Of a stretch of 64,000 nucleotides of DNA, positions 1-11,730 are shown one piece after another. The stretch comes from Macrotis lagotis. Taxonomy: Eukaryota; Chordata; Mammalia; Peramelemorphia; Peramelidae. The notes beneath the pieces were generated by a model. That model was not told where the DNA came from. It did not search any database and was given only the letters and a program-made list of their open reading frames with translations. Location: positions 182,940,508 through 183,004,507 of the forward strand of contig NC_133661.1 of assembly GCF_037893015.1 (NCBI RefSeq). The letters run 5' to 3'. The position numbers and the translations under genes are program-made. The first letter of the stretch is position 1. Each line of letters starts with the position of its first letter.

Positions 1-3000
1 TTAAAAACATGTCTATACTAGAAGAAATTGAGAGCAAAATATCAGTTATGATGTATAATACCCATTGTGGCTCCTTTGTATTGTTTCTCTAATCTTATTT
101 TTTCCCCATTTTCATTGCTACCATTTGATTATTGGACCTGATCACCTCACATCTGCAGTAGAATAATGACTTCCTAATTTGTCTCCCCTCTTCTAAGTTC
201 TCCTTTTAATTCACCCTATGTGGCTTTCAGTAATCTTCCTAAAATTCCATATTTTCCTTCATTTTTTTCTTGTATCATGTCATGATTTTATTCAAAAACT
301 TTTCAATGTCTAACGAATATTTATTAAGCATCTATCATGTGCCAAGTAATGGAGCATCCAAAGACAAGTATGAAATAGTTCCTACTTTTTAGAAGTTACA
401 GTGATCATGTTCCTTGGCCCTCCTTTCAAGATTCTTCATGACTTTCCCAACCTCATTTCCCTCAACCAGCACTGAAAAAAAGATCTTAGGGATGATTTAG
501 TTGAACTCCTGCCTTTTTACACATGAGAAAAGTTAAGGGCAAGAGAGGTGAAGAAATTTGACCACAGTCATTCATGAAATAAGTAATACAGCCAGGATTG
601 GGAGTATAGATATTTTGACTGCTAGTTGGGAAATTTTCCAACTTTACCAACTCTCTTTGATCTGCATGGGTTATTGCTGGCCATCAAGTGGAATTGGAAA
701 GGTTTTGAAAGAAGTGTTCTCACTTTTAGGCAAGTAAGATTTGAGGAGATGAGATAATTGCTGGCAACTAAAGTAAAAGAAATTCAAAACAGATTTAAAT
801 GCCTATGGGTCTTACTAAATGGGTACAGCTTACTTGGGTCTGTTATCTCTAAAGAGCTGAATAACTAGGAAAACATAAGTGAAGGGAACACCGCCAGTGG
901 GTCACATATGTAGGTATGGAATGTTCATGAATGGGATTCCGTCAACATGGGAGGGATCTTTTATCCCTATGGGAACTGACAAACCTAAAGTAAGCTGTGA
1001 CCAGAGCAATTATATCTGTTTCTGCAGAGCAGCCAGTGTCTTCTAGTGATATCATCGTCCTGTTTATCACTGCTGAACTGCTCTCTCTCTGTTGGCATCT
1101 CTGCTGACCTGTTGCTGCTCTCTATGGAACAAATTGCTTTCTATTGTCATCTTCTTGTGTTCAGTTGTGATTTAACTTCTTTGTTAAGGGCTTGTTGGGA
1201 GTGTGCTCTGCTCTTATCCATTGATCTTCAGCCATATTTCAGCCTCTTCTTTGAACTGCCATTGGAGTTACTAGTATCTCAATTTTCAAAAGCTTATCAC
1301 CTAAGCATATTTCAGTTTTGTGGTGATTTATATGCCAACAAATTGGACCCAGCTGGCAAGACAGAACTTCTAAGGTATTTCAGTTTGTCTTTTTTTTTCC
1401 TTTCCTTTATTTTTCATGCTGCCACTTGGAAGGGTGGAGGAAATGGCACACTCAATTCTTATTTTACTTAGAATAAGAGAATTCTTTTCTATTCCCACAA
1501 TACCAACTTGATCTCCTGAAAAATCAGAGTGATGAATTTGGCAGAGCAGGTGAATCTGGAGACATTTGCTATACTTCTACCACTACTCCCTCCCCCCCCC
1601 TTTAACAGCCAAAATTTCTTTCTTCCCTAAATAACTGATTTTCTGACTCTAAACCATAACCTTTTTACTATGCCATACTGTCCTTTCCATTCATGGTAGA
1701 GGTGGCATTTGAATTAGATCTGAGGGGATGAATAAGATTTAAAATGCAGAGCATGGGTGTGAGGGTTTTGGAGGGGATTGGGATGGTATTTCAGCCTTAA
1801 AGAACATACAAAGAGCTTTGGAAGTATAGAGGAAAGGAGTAGTGGAACCAGGAGTATGAAAAGCCCATGAAAGCAGGTTATGGAGTTGGTAGTTTGTTTT
1901 TTACCAAGAGTAGAAAGCCAACAGATGTTTTTTGAATAGGAACTATAATCAAAGTCAGACTTAAGAGGAAGCTGATGGTTCAGTGATTTGGAGTCAGAGA
2001 GAACTGAATTTGAACCCTGTCTCTGACCCATATGAGGTATGTGAGCATAAACAGATTATTTAATTCTTTGAAGTTGTATTTTCTCATCTTTGAGTCTATA
2101 TTCTGAGAAAGGAGGGTAATAATATCTTCAATATCTTCTAAACTAGGTTGTTGTGAAATTTGAATGAGACACTGTATGTAAAGTGCTTTGTAGGACTTAA
2201 AATTATCATTATTAGTCAGAAAGAAATGATGTGATTGGAACACGATTAAACAGGGAAGACTGAAATAATAGTTCTCAAGGTGTTGGAGGTCTATTTCCCT
2301 TTCCTTTCATTCCTTTTTTTTCTAACATTAATAACTAATGCTAAGCCCTGGAGGTGCAGTAATTGTCCCTCTTCTTTGTCCTTCTCATGTTATCTCTGGA
2401 CCCAGATATTTGGTTGTGAACAGATTCATGCTGAAATTTAATTAGGATAATTGACCCCCTTTTCTTATATTCTTCATTTCATTAAACTTAGGTTTAAAGT
2501 GAGGAACAAAAATATGCTCAGTGAACATTGTGAATCAGATATATGGCAGGTAATTATTTCCAAAATACAAATGAAATGCTAAAAAAAAAATTCATGGCAT
2601 ATGGGAAAACTTTATTGCATTATTTGAATCTGACACTATGTGGTTGAGAGACCAGATTTGTTGCTTAAAGAACAGACTTGTTTAATGATTAACTTAGGAC
2701 TGCAGGTTATGCTGACCCCCAAAACAACCTTCCAGAGGAGCTAAAGGAATGTAAGAGTTTCCTCTCTCTATATACTTCAAGTAATTTATGTTTCTTATCT
2801 AGAAATTGACTGTTCTGAGAAATCAGGTGGTGTTTCCTTGTTCCTTTGTTTGATTTCTATGTAATGTAAAACTTACAGAGATCTGGGGGGAGTGGTCACT
2901 CTTTTTTGGGCTCTTTTCCTTGATGGATGACTTAATAAATTTCTTTCTAAAACTTTTTTCAGTTCTGAGTGACCAATAGTTAATCATTGACAAGATATAG

Positions 3001-3475
3001 ATAATCAGGGACATACTACTATTATAATCTTCTGGGAAACTGAGTCACAAATCCTGGAAAATGAAGTCTTTTTTGCAGTTACCAAATAAGAATCCACTTT
3101 AATTCTGTGCTGTCCCACTCACAGCAGATGTCTTCTATGAAACTGGGCTAGATTTTGGGTTCATTCTATTGATGGGAATTACCTTTTCTGTTGTTGATTC
3201 CTCCTGCTACTGCTAGTCAGATGCAGTCAAAGTACTTAGGGTCTCCAAACCTCTCAAACTCACAGGGTAGTATCTAAGCCTGGACCTGTCAGGGTCAGTG
3301 GTCATTCATTTAAGTTCAGAAAATAAACACAGAAGAGATACTGCAAAACAAAATCAGGGTTATCTAGGTAGGACTTGGCTTCAGCTGTCTTGTGCCCATG
3401 GCCCTATGGCAGGCAGGATAAAGGATAGGGTAAGCTCTATTTCTTTCAACACTTCCAGGCACCAACTTTACATTT
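1..3475. other. Intergenic DNA without a supported gene
   Basis: I see no gene here. The stretch is AT-rich. It holds weak, decayed SINE-like pieces: about 440-620 resembles an antisense MIR-type body, and 1690-1965 resembles an old interspersed repeat also seen near 43.2 and 55.2 kb. An open frame of 141 codons at 1046-1471 has low-complexity Leu/Ser-rich composition and no domain I recognise. Confidence 0.5.
2005..2215 (+). repeat. Decayed MIR/CORE-type SINE
   Basis: The order of motifs matches a MIR-type SINE: a 'gaatttgaaccctgtctctg' box, then a poorly kept 'fraction' box, then 'aaagtgctttgtaggactt' and a short AT-rich end. Divergence is high, so this is an old copy. Confidence 0.45.
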
Positions 3476-3680
3476 TCTTCTTGTTATTGTTGTTGATGCT
3501 TTGTTTTTGAAGAGGAGCAATGACATCCCAAGAGTGATATCTTGACTGGCTTGAGAATTGGATTTAAGTGAGGCAGAGTTGTGTAAAGTTGTCAGCCTCA
3601 CTCCTCTCCTGACTCATTAAAGTGCCAAGGTAGGACAAAAGTCAGGTCAATTAGTGATGACCCACACCCAAGTAAACATT
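3476..3680 (+). repeat. Old interspersed repeat, also present at 19.84-20.0 kb
   Basis: The segment with 'gaattggatttaagtgaggcag' wording and a following 'gtcagcctcactcctctcct' is a diverged relative of 19840-19945 ('gaattggatttgagtgagg', 'caccagcctcgctttctcct'). Two independent diverged copies in one window point to an interspersed family. I do not know its name. Confidence 0.5.
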
Positions 3681-5237
3681 TCTCTGTATGGAGAAGAGGA
3701 GGGAAAAGAAGGGAAGAGAGAGACTGTTTTTTCTTGTTCAGTGTACAATAAGGGGTTTACTTCATCATCTCAGAGGGCAAGTCCATCAGTCTGAGTCATC
3801 TTTGACTAAAAAGTTGAAAAGGATGCTATTCCCAGGCTTTGTGCAATCCCTGATTACAATTTTTGCTAGTGGAAAGTATACACAGGCATGTTTCTATCTA
3901 CAGTTAAGGTTTTTGATAATCTAGAACACATAAACAACCCACATTAAATAAAAAAGGGGTAGGAATGAAGCTATAACTCAAATCCCAAATCACCTGGACC
4001 TGGACCTACCTAATTAGAAGAGGGGTACTCAGAGAGACATCATGTGGGAGAGCTCCCTTTCCAGAATTTGACTTTAGCCTCTTCCTTTTCTGAACTGTAT
4101 TTACAATCAGCATTGGATCACTTAGTATTTATTGTTTACTACTTACTGAGTAGACTTCATTATTTAGTTGAAAAGTTTGAGATCAGGGAGTTTGTCTTAT
4201 GTTTATTTTTGTAGCCTCTAGAATTCCTCCATTGCTGGGAATGATCAGAGATGCTTAGTAACTTTCAATTTTATTCCAACTTGTACATATTCAGCAGTTG
4301 ATAAAATGATTTAAGCCTATATATTAATGCTTTTTAGTGGAAGACTTGATGATAGTTATATCTTCTCTTTGGGGGTATGTTACAGCTATCCCTCTATAGC
4401 AGAACATCTTATAATTCACATGTATATTTATCTCCTCTTATCATAGTGCCCAGTCCAGATGTTTGTTAATTGATTGATCTCAAAATAGACATCAATATCT
4501 TGTTTGCTATGAGAGTTAAGACTATATTCTCAGGCTGAGACTCTTTTTTTGTTCAGACTAAGATTATGCTCTCTTAGGTACATGTTGAGGGTGAGGTAGG
4601 GAGGGAATACCAGTGAGGAAATATCTTTACCAATGAAAATCAATACTTAAATTTCTAGCCTTAGAGTCACATGAAGCACTTAAAAAAAGATTTACAGAGG
4701 AATAAAAATATAGTATGGACACAATCACATATATTTTCCAGATATGTCAGGACACTCTCTCTCCTATACCACTTTGATTCTCAAGGAGAATGTATTCAGA
4801 TTTAAGGCAATTTCTACATAAAATTTGCTCCACCAGTTTCACTTCTAAATGTGACATGGTCAACAGATGGATGAATCCACATCTCTGCAACTGCTGGGGT
4901 GAGTCAGAAAGGTCATGTAGTTCATCCTCACTTCTTTCCTTCTTTAAGTGACATGGACTGAAGTTTTCAAGCTCCCCTGATCTTGCAAAGTGCCTAAGGT
5001 TATAACCATTTCCAATCTCCTCTATCTTAAAGAAGGATAGAATAGATTCAGGAATCAAGAGTAGGACCATAGACTCTCTCAGTTTTATGTCAGGAAAAGA
5101 GAGGAAAAGAGAGAGGGCCCAAGACTCTTTCTCATCCAGAGGCCCCAAAGCAGCTCATTTGCCTTTTCCAAAGCTAGATGGTCCAGGAAAAAAAATAGTC
5201 AAGAGTTTGCTGGCAAAGTGATTTACCAAGGGTCAGC
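3681..5237. other. Intergenic DNA without a supported gene
   Basis: No gene recognised. A minus-strand open frame of 133 codons (4747-5148) has no recognisable domain, so I do not call it. Confidence 0.5.
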
Positions 5238-5455
5238 AAACAGAACACCAGGCCTAGACTCAGGAGGACTCATGTACATGAACTAAAATCTGGCCTTAGA
5301 TATTTACTAGCTGTGTAATCCAGAGTAAATCACAGAACCCTGCTTGCCTCCATTTCCTTATCTGGATTATGATGGGGAAATGATGAATTATTCCAGTATC
5401 TTTGCCAAGAAAACTGCTAATGGGGTCACAAAGAGTCTGACATGACTGAACAAGC
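5238..5455 (+). repeat. tRNA/CORE-type marsupial SINE, long form
   Basis: Recognisable parts in order: 'actagctgtgtaatcc', 'ttgcctccatttccttatct', 'ccagtatctttgccaagaaa' and 'ggggtcacaaagagtctgac'. These match the long SINE type seen better preserved at 6430-6662 and 27684-27940. The head is eroded. Confidence 0.65.
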
Positions 5456-5480
5456 TCATATAGCCAGGATATATCAGACT
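5418..5480. repeat. 63-bp direct duplicate, copy 1 (partner 7462-7524)
   Basis: Ungapped match to 7462-7524 with three mismatches by eye. The first half is SINE tail. The second half ('agccaggatatatcagact') is not part of the SINE wording, so the pair is not just two copies of one SINE. Confidence 0.8.
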
Positions 5481-5941
5481 GAGACTTGAACTCAGGTCTT
5501 CCTGACTCAGAAATGAGTTCTCTAACCATTATGTCATATAGTCTTTTTTAGTAATGTAATCTTAGATATGACTCTAGTGTCTGGTAGCATTGCAAATTTA
5601 ACCACAATGGATCAATGTTAACCTGATCTAATTCAACAAGAAAAGGGTGTTGGGGAAGTACAAATCTCTTTCTGAGTTCTTAGAGACTTCACGACCTCCT
5701 GCTTCTCAGCTTCATCTTTTTTTCTCTTTCTCTTTGAATGAGTGCCTTGTCTTAATAGTACAAACAGTGAGTTTGGTGTGGATTTATATAATTAATATGG
5801 TTCTCAATGCCTCTGCTGGCAAAATCCTTACCTCTTCCCTGAATTTGTTCTATTTAATTGAAGTTTAGTCATAAGACCTTGCCATAATGCACTTGGCTCC
5901 CCATAGGAATAGATGGTCTTGCTTGGATATGATAAATGGTA

Positions 5942-5943
<2 letters not shown>

Positions 5944-6005
<62 letters not shown>

Positions 6006-6009
6006 TGTA
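5944..6009 (+). repeat. Compound microsatellite (CT)n(GT)n
   Basis: A long run of CT units is followed directly by a run of GT units. Confidence 0.98.
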
Positions 6010-6429
6010 TAGAATCAGTAAAGGAATATATAGTATATCATAAAAACCTATTCTTTGGGGTTGAATACATCAGTTTCTCCCAGATCCAGGGTATTCCCAA
6101 CCAATAAGATCTCTGAACCCAGAAGCTATAGAGAAGTATACCTTTGAATAAGGAAAGGAGAGTAGGAAATACAACCAATTATAAATGGAAGTTTGACTTA
6201 TGCATCTAGTAGGGTCAATCACTAAATCAAGAACAAAGCAAATCTAGTTCTGAGTCTTACCATCTCACGGTACAGGATATGGAATTGGAAGAAGACAAAA
6301 ATTCTGGTGATCAGAGCTTATCCTTTCAGTATCTTGCTGCTGGCAGGGAACACTGACTACTCACCCAAGCTAGTTAATATTGTGGTTAGTAGAATGTTGG
6401 AACATGGTTAAGAGTAAGCTGGGCTTTAT

Positions 6430-6662
6430 GGGCAACTAGGTGATACAATGGATAGAGCACTAGGTCTGAAGTTAGGAAGATTCCTTTTACTGAGTGTGAC
6501 TTACTGTGTGACCCAGGCTAGGCTAGTCACTTAACCCTGTTTGCCTCAGTTTTTTTCATCTGCAAAATGAGCTGGAGAAGGAAATAGCAAATCACTCCAA
6601 CATCTTTGCCAAGAAAATTTCAAATGGGGTCATGAAGAGTCGAATTGACAGCATAACAACAA
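6430..6662 (+). repeat. tRNA/CORE-type marsupial SINE, long form
   Basis: Starts with the 'ggcaactaggtgatacaatg' head, passes 'gtgacccaggctaggctagt' and 'tttgcctcag', then the long 3' half 'atctttgccaagaaaatttc' and 'ggggtcatgaagagtcgaat', and ends in 'cagcataacaacaa'. It is near full length on the plus strand. Confidence 0.8.
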
Positions 6663-8154
6663 AGCCAGGTATTCCGAGAAACTTTCTCTGTCCTGTTCCA
6701 CCATCTTGTTTTCTCAGTCTATAAAAGATTTGACCATGAGAATTTCAGTTCAAGTTTTGGTGTCTTGGAAATATGTCACATGCTATCTATTCCTTTGTTC
6801 TCCTTTTCTTTTTGTCTTTATGGTCAGGACTGACCTAAGACCCAGCGATATGAATGACAGGTAAGCAAAATTTTCAAGATTTTCCAAATTGGGATCAGAA
6901 CATACTGTAATTATGAATAAGTCGTTGCTTGGGTTCAATCAAAGAATCACCTGAAATCTTATGTAAATGGTAAGATCATGTCACAGCTATCTCTCATTTA
7001 TCAGTGATGAATAAAATAATAGATTTAAGATTTTGACAAACATAGCTTATGTGCTTGTCTCCCATCTTCTTCCTCTGGCCCCTTAACCAAGTTTGCTAAG
7101 TGTTATCACAGGTAAAGATTGAATCTTCTCTGAAACAAACTTGTAGTAAGAACCAAAGGACTTTTGAAGTGACTAGAGTCTTCTTATCAGTTTTATGATT
7201 CCATAAGGAAGCCCAGCTCAATTGGTACAAAGGGAGGAGAACCCTGGCTAAATTCCATGCTTCTGAATTTCCATGAAAATGAAGCAACAACTCAAATGTT
7301 GGGGGACTGCTATCTATGGAAAAGTAAGATGATTGATTTTTACTCCACAAATGTCATATGTCTCTAAGGGCACATTGCCAAGAGCCATTTACCAACCCCT
7401 CAGGTTGATCTGAGGATGATCAAAATGAACCTCCAGTAGCCAACATTACATTAGGAGTATGTAATAGGGTCACAAAGAGTCTGACATGATTGAACAAGAT
7501 CATATAGCCAGGATATATCAGACTAAGTAAAGTACTCTTGACCTCTGAGTTCATTTCATAGTATAAGAAAGGTTTAGAATTGGAAGAAAACTTAGAGATC
7601 ATCAAAGTTCCACTTCATCCTTTTATAGAAAAGAATTTAAGTGACCTGGTCACTCACAAAAATAGTAAAAGGATAAAGACTGTAACCCAGGTTCTTTGAT
7701 TCTAAATCTATCATTCTTTTATTGAAAATTCAACCCTTTCAACCCTTAGCAGAGGTAAGAGATATATTACACATCATAGTTATGACCTGCATCAGAATAT
7801 AATTCATCGATAGAATTGAAGGGATAGGAAAAATACTCAGAGTTTGGTCAGCCCACTTGGTCTGAATGATGAGGGGTCCTATCTCAAATAACTCTGGGGT
7901 CTATGACAATTATAGCTCATAAAAGAAGAATCTGTTATGTTGAGAAATGATAATGATTTAGTGATAAAAAAAGCTACATGTGGTTATGCATAAAAAGAAA
8001 AAGGACACAATTTGACTTGCCCAGGAGTTGTAGATTACATCACATCCTTAAGGAACCAGCTGTTTCTGGCAACCCTGTACATATTCTCAGACTCATCCCA
8101 GAGGGCAATTGAGAATCTACCCAGTAGCCAATGAGATAAGTTGAACCATATATA
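6663..8154. other. Intergenic DNA without a supported gene
   Basis: No gene or full repeat recognised. It contains copy 2 of the 63-bp direct duplicate. Confidence 0.5.
7462..7524. repeat. 63-bp direct duplicate, copy 2 (partner 5418-5480)
   Basis: Ungapped match to 5418-5480, 2,044 bp away in the same orientation. This copy holds only the SINE tail and the adjoining unique 25 bp, with no SINE head before it. It therefore looks like the recipient rather than a separate SINE insertion. Confidence 0.8.
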
Positions 8155-8155
8155 T

Positions 8156-8236
8156 TTTGTGTGTGAGTGCTTGAGTGTGTACGTGTGTGTACATGTATGT
8201 GTACGTGTGTATGTGTGTGTGCATGTGTGTGCAAAA
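8156..8236 (+). repeat. Interrupted (TG)n microsatellite
   Basis: TG-rich run with scattered TA, AC and CA interruptions. Confidence 0.9.
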
Positions 8237-8779
8237 GGGGGAATGTGGTAGTGTTTGGCATTCTTGGAAACTGCTGGACATCTTTTTTTTGATCTATTCA
8301 CTAAACTCTCTACACTACACTCCTATGTCTTGTTTTTCACATAAAGAGTACTCAAAAGATCTGGAAGTAATAGTTTCAGAATAGGAACAGTCATACAGAC
8401 ATCATGATAAATATTCATGTAGTGCTTATAGATTACAAATTGCTTTTAGATTCTTTTTTTTCATTCTTTACCTTTTGAGATAGATTGATCAGATATAAGT
8501 GTCTTCTATTTTATGGAAGAAACTATGACTCAATGACTTTTTCTAAGGCCACCTAGTATATGCCAGAGTGGAGAGCAGACTGCTTCAAAATTCTACTCTC
8601 TCAGATGGAATACAGGAGCTTTTGGAATCCAGGAGGAAAGGGAGAATATTTGAAATTTGTAAAATTCCTTCAGGCCCAGATAAGAAATGATAAATATAAA
8701 GAATCTAAAGAAATAAAGATTAATATGATGCATTTAGCATTGAGAAAATAATTTTTTTTAACTCTGGAATCAAAAGCAA

Positions 8780-8915
8780 CATCAGAGGTCACGTAGTCCA
8801 GTCTTTTCATATTAAAAATGAAGCAACTGAGACCTAGAGAAGATCATTCATGTGATGTATCAGAGCTAAGATTTTGCATTCTCCAAATCCAAATCTAGTG
8901 TAGTGTTTTTTCCAC
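8780..8915 (-). repeat. Decayed MIR-type fragment
   Basis: Antisense MIR-type wording: 'aaaatgaagcaactgagacc', followed by 'gatgtatcagagctaagatt'. Diverged; low information content. Confidence 0.4.
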
Positions 8916-8920
8916 TGTAG

Positions 8921-9100
8921 TTGTTGTGTCATTTCCAATTTTCTATGACTCCATTTGGAGTTTCCTTGGCAAAGATACTGAAATGATTTGTCATTTCATT
9001 TTTCAGCTCATTTTACAGAAGAAGAATTGAGATAAACAAGATTAAGTGACTTGCTCAGGTAAGTATCTAAGGTCAAATTTGAACTCAGATACTCTTGGCT
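8921..9100 (-). repeat. tRNA/CORE-type marsupial SINE, long form, antisense
   Basis: Reads 'ttgttgtgtcatttccaatt', 'gagtttccttggcaaagata', 'agctcattttacagaagaag' and 'taagtgacttgctcag'. This is the reverse complement of the 6430-6662 type. The tRNA-like head end is missing. Confidence 0.75.
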
Positions 9101-10487
9101 GTTACTTGTAGGTTAAAACTTATTTGACTCTCTTGATTGGTAGAAATATTACACTCAGTGTTTCATGGCCACATGAGGGGCAGTTAATGAGGATTTGGAG
9201 GAAGAGAGATTCTGTTCTGTTGATCTCCAGTTTTGAGAAAGAAGACATCTGGTTCCAGAATCTCTTCAGATCTCTGAAGGGAGAGAAAGACTTCAGAAAA
9301 AGCTGATATATAGAGAACCTGATATCTTGATTACATCTGTATCCCTAACTTACTATACTGGAGACTTCTGGGAATTTTCCCTTGCAATCTGGGAGTTTCT
9401 CTCATGGTTAAGCTGAGATATAAAATAAAAACTCATTAAATCCATACGTCATCTAGCTTATTCTCGTTTTTTTTCCTGCTCTGAGTTTTTTTTTTTTGCT
9501 CTTGGTTTGGATAAATGGGATAATTTGCTATTTATTATGAATGGTGTTTGTGATGGAAAGGGAGTTAAGTCTTGGATATAGAGCTTGGGGATACTCCTCT
9601 ATTAAGGTATAGTGATCAGGAGGGCAACCCAAACCTAGACATTATTTCCTCTAGACTAACAATATTAATGGGGGGCAGGTAGATGTAGTTCAAATTCAGT
9701 ACGCACTGTTTTCGAGGAGAGTAGAATAACCAATCTCTAGCTCCAACTTTTTACTTTCTCTTCCTGCAGAAATATGGGCCTCTCTTCATTTATTCCTTTA
9801 AGCCAAATCTAGATATATTCCTTATATAATACTCTTTACATTTATTTGGTATATGCTTGTATGCACACACACACCCACACCCACACCCACACGTATATCC
9901 CCATGCATTTAAACATTCACAGGTATGTCAATTAATAGTTACTAGTGCCTATTATGTGCTAAGCACTATATTTGTGTGTTTATACATATATGTATATGTA
10001 AATACATATTTTATGAATGTATTTCTATCTATATATTTGATTATTTTCTTCTAGTAAAAGAAAGCAATTTGAGGGAAAAACGATGTCATCTTTGTATCCT
10101 CAGTGATTTAAACAGTGCTTTCATAAAATAGATACTTAATAATTGTTTGTCAAAGGAAGAGAAAAATCTTTGAATAAATGAACTAATTGATGATGTACTT
10201 GCAAGGCCTTTCATAGACACTACCATTAAGTGAATTGATGCATTTGTAACCTTTAAGCCCTGGGTGATATAGTGTGACAAGATTCAACTAAATGTAGCAT
10301 TATTTGATTTTCTGAAAGCCTCCGACTCTCTAGTCAAGTTTTTGGTAACAGGCACATTTATTCTAAGTGCCAGTATGATATATAGGTCTTCCAGAAGTTG
10401 TTTTCGATTACAAATATTATAGACATTATTAATATTCTACCTCATCTCTAGGGTGTGGAGGGAGTTAGGATGGAGCAAGACATTCAG
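9101..10487. other. Intergenic DNA with a short CA/CCCACA repeat
   Basis: No gene recognised. A CA/CCCACA simple repeat lies at about 9864-9892. The stretch at about 9940-10180 resembles an old interspersed tail ('gtgcctattatgtgctaagc'). Confidence 0.5.
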
Positions 10488-10502
10488 AGTTCCCATTCAA
10501 TT

Positions 10503-10637
10503 TTTTTTTTGCAAGGCAAATGGGGTTAAGTGGCTTGCCCAAGGCCACACAGCTAGGTAATTATTAAGTGTCTGAGACCAGATTTGAACCTTGACTCCAA
10601 GGCCGGTGCTTTATCCACTACACCACCTAGCCGCCCC
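10503..10637 (-). repeat. Short marsupial SINE, antisense, with target-site duplication
   Basis: Reverse complement of the 'GGGGCGGCTAGGTGGTGTAG' type SINE, with the A tail as a T run on the plus strand. It is flanked by a 15-bp perfect duplication AGTTCCCATTCAATT at 10488-10502 and 10638-10652. This fixes the boundaries and shows LINE-driven insertion. Confidence 0.92.
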
Positions 10638-10652
10638 AGTTCCCATTCAATT

Positions 10653-11390
10653 ATACACAATCTGATACTCTCTTCTGTGGGTCATGAGTTTTCCCATAAA
10701 GAGATAGACTTAGAGGGAGATGGTAGAGGATTAGCAGCATTTTGTGTTGAATGTATTTATGTCATGACTATAGTGATTTACTATGCTCATTTTGTAGATG
10801 CTAAAAATAAGGGTTAGAGAAAATATCACTTGTGAAAATTTCTACAGAGACCTGAGAGCAAAGTTATATGAACTTTAAATTCTTGAATTTCTGCCTAATT
10901 TCTGACCCCATTAAAGATGGTCCCCAGCAAATCACTTTGTACTAATCATTCATTTAACAAGCATTTATTCAGGGGCCAGTATTTTATCTCCACTAAGAAA
11001 GTGTAATACACTAAGTCTTCAAATAGTTAAATTTACAGATGGTTATACAGTATGATTAGTTTCAAATATATACACAACCAAAATATAAGAAATCATTTTT
11101 ATAAAATAATTGAAGAATTAACTATTCACTGATATCTGGTAAGGAATGGGGGGGGGGGGAGAAGTCTTAATCAATCAAGAATTAGGTGTTATACTAAAAG
11201 ATTAAAAGACAATTTCAACTGTAAAATTAAAAAGTTGATCCCATTACTCTTTTTTCTTAAAAAAAGATTTCAGATCTACAAAGAATTAGAAAATTGTACA
11301 TGAAATAAAAAATTTATAACAAAATACTTAATTTTAGCAAAGTAATGAATAAATTTATCCTATTGTTATCCTTCCCTTTTCTCTGTATTT
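10653..11390. other. Intergenic DNA, poly(G) run
   Basis: Nothing gene-like. A pure G run lies near 11149-11159. The rest is AT-rich unique sequence. Confidence 0.5.
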
Positions 11391-11560
11391 GTTCTTGTTG
11401 TTCACCTGTGCCTGACTTTTTGGGGCTTTCTTGGCAAAAGTATTGGAGTAGTTTTCCATTTCCTTCTTCAGATCATTTTACAGATAAGGAAACTAAGGCA
11501 AACAGGGTTAAGTGATGTAGCCAGGATCTCAGAGCTAGTAAATGTCTGGGACTATATTGT
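11391..11560 (-). repeat. Long-form marsupial SINE, antisense
   Basis: Reads 'ggggctttcttggcaaaagt', 'ttccatttccttcttcagat', 'gataaggaaactaaggcaaa' and 'cagggttaagtgatgtagcc'. The head end is eroded. Confidence 0.75.
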
Positions 11561-11730
11561 CCTATCTCTCTCTGTTTCAAAAACTTTTATTATAGTTACT
11601 AAAGTTCTAAAACTTCCTTTCTTTACTCTAAATCTCTCTCTGGCTGCCCTATCTCTCACTATTTTTAAAAATTTTATAGTTACTAAAGTTCTTTAAACTT
11701 GCTTTCTTTACTCTAAATCTTACTATTTAA
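11561..11730 (+). repeat. Imperfect tandem duplication, two units of about 87 bp
   Basis: Unit 1 (11561-11647) and unit 2 (11648-11730) both run from 'cctatctctc' through 'tagttactaaagttct' to 'ctttctttactctaaatct', with small indels. It is a local tandem duplication next to the SINE. Confidence 0.8.

Noticed and set aside
1046-1471. 141-codon plus-strand open frame, Leu/Ser-rich
   Set aside because: No recognisable domain, no relative in the window, no clear exon borders. Composition fits chance in T-rich DNA.
4747-5148. 133-codon minus-strand open frame
   Set aside because: No domain recognised and no supporting context. Not enough to call a gene.
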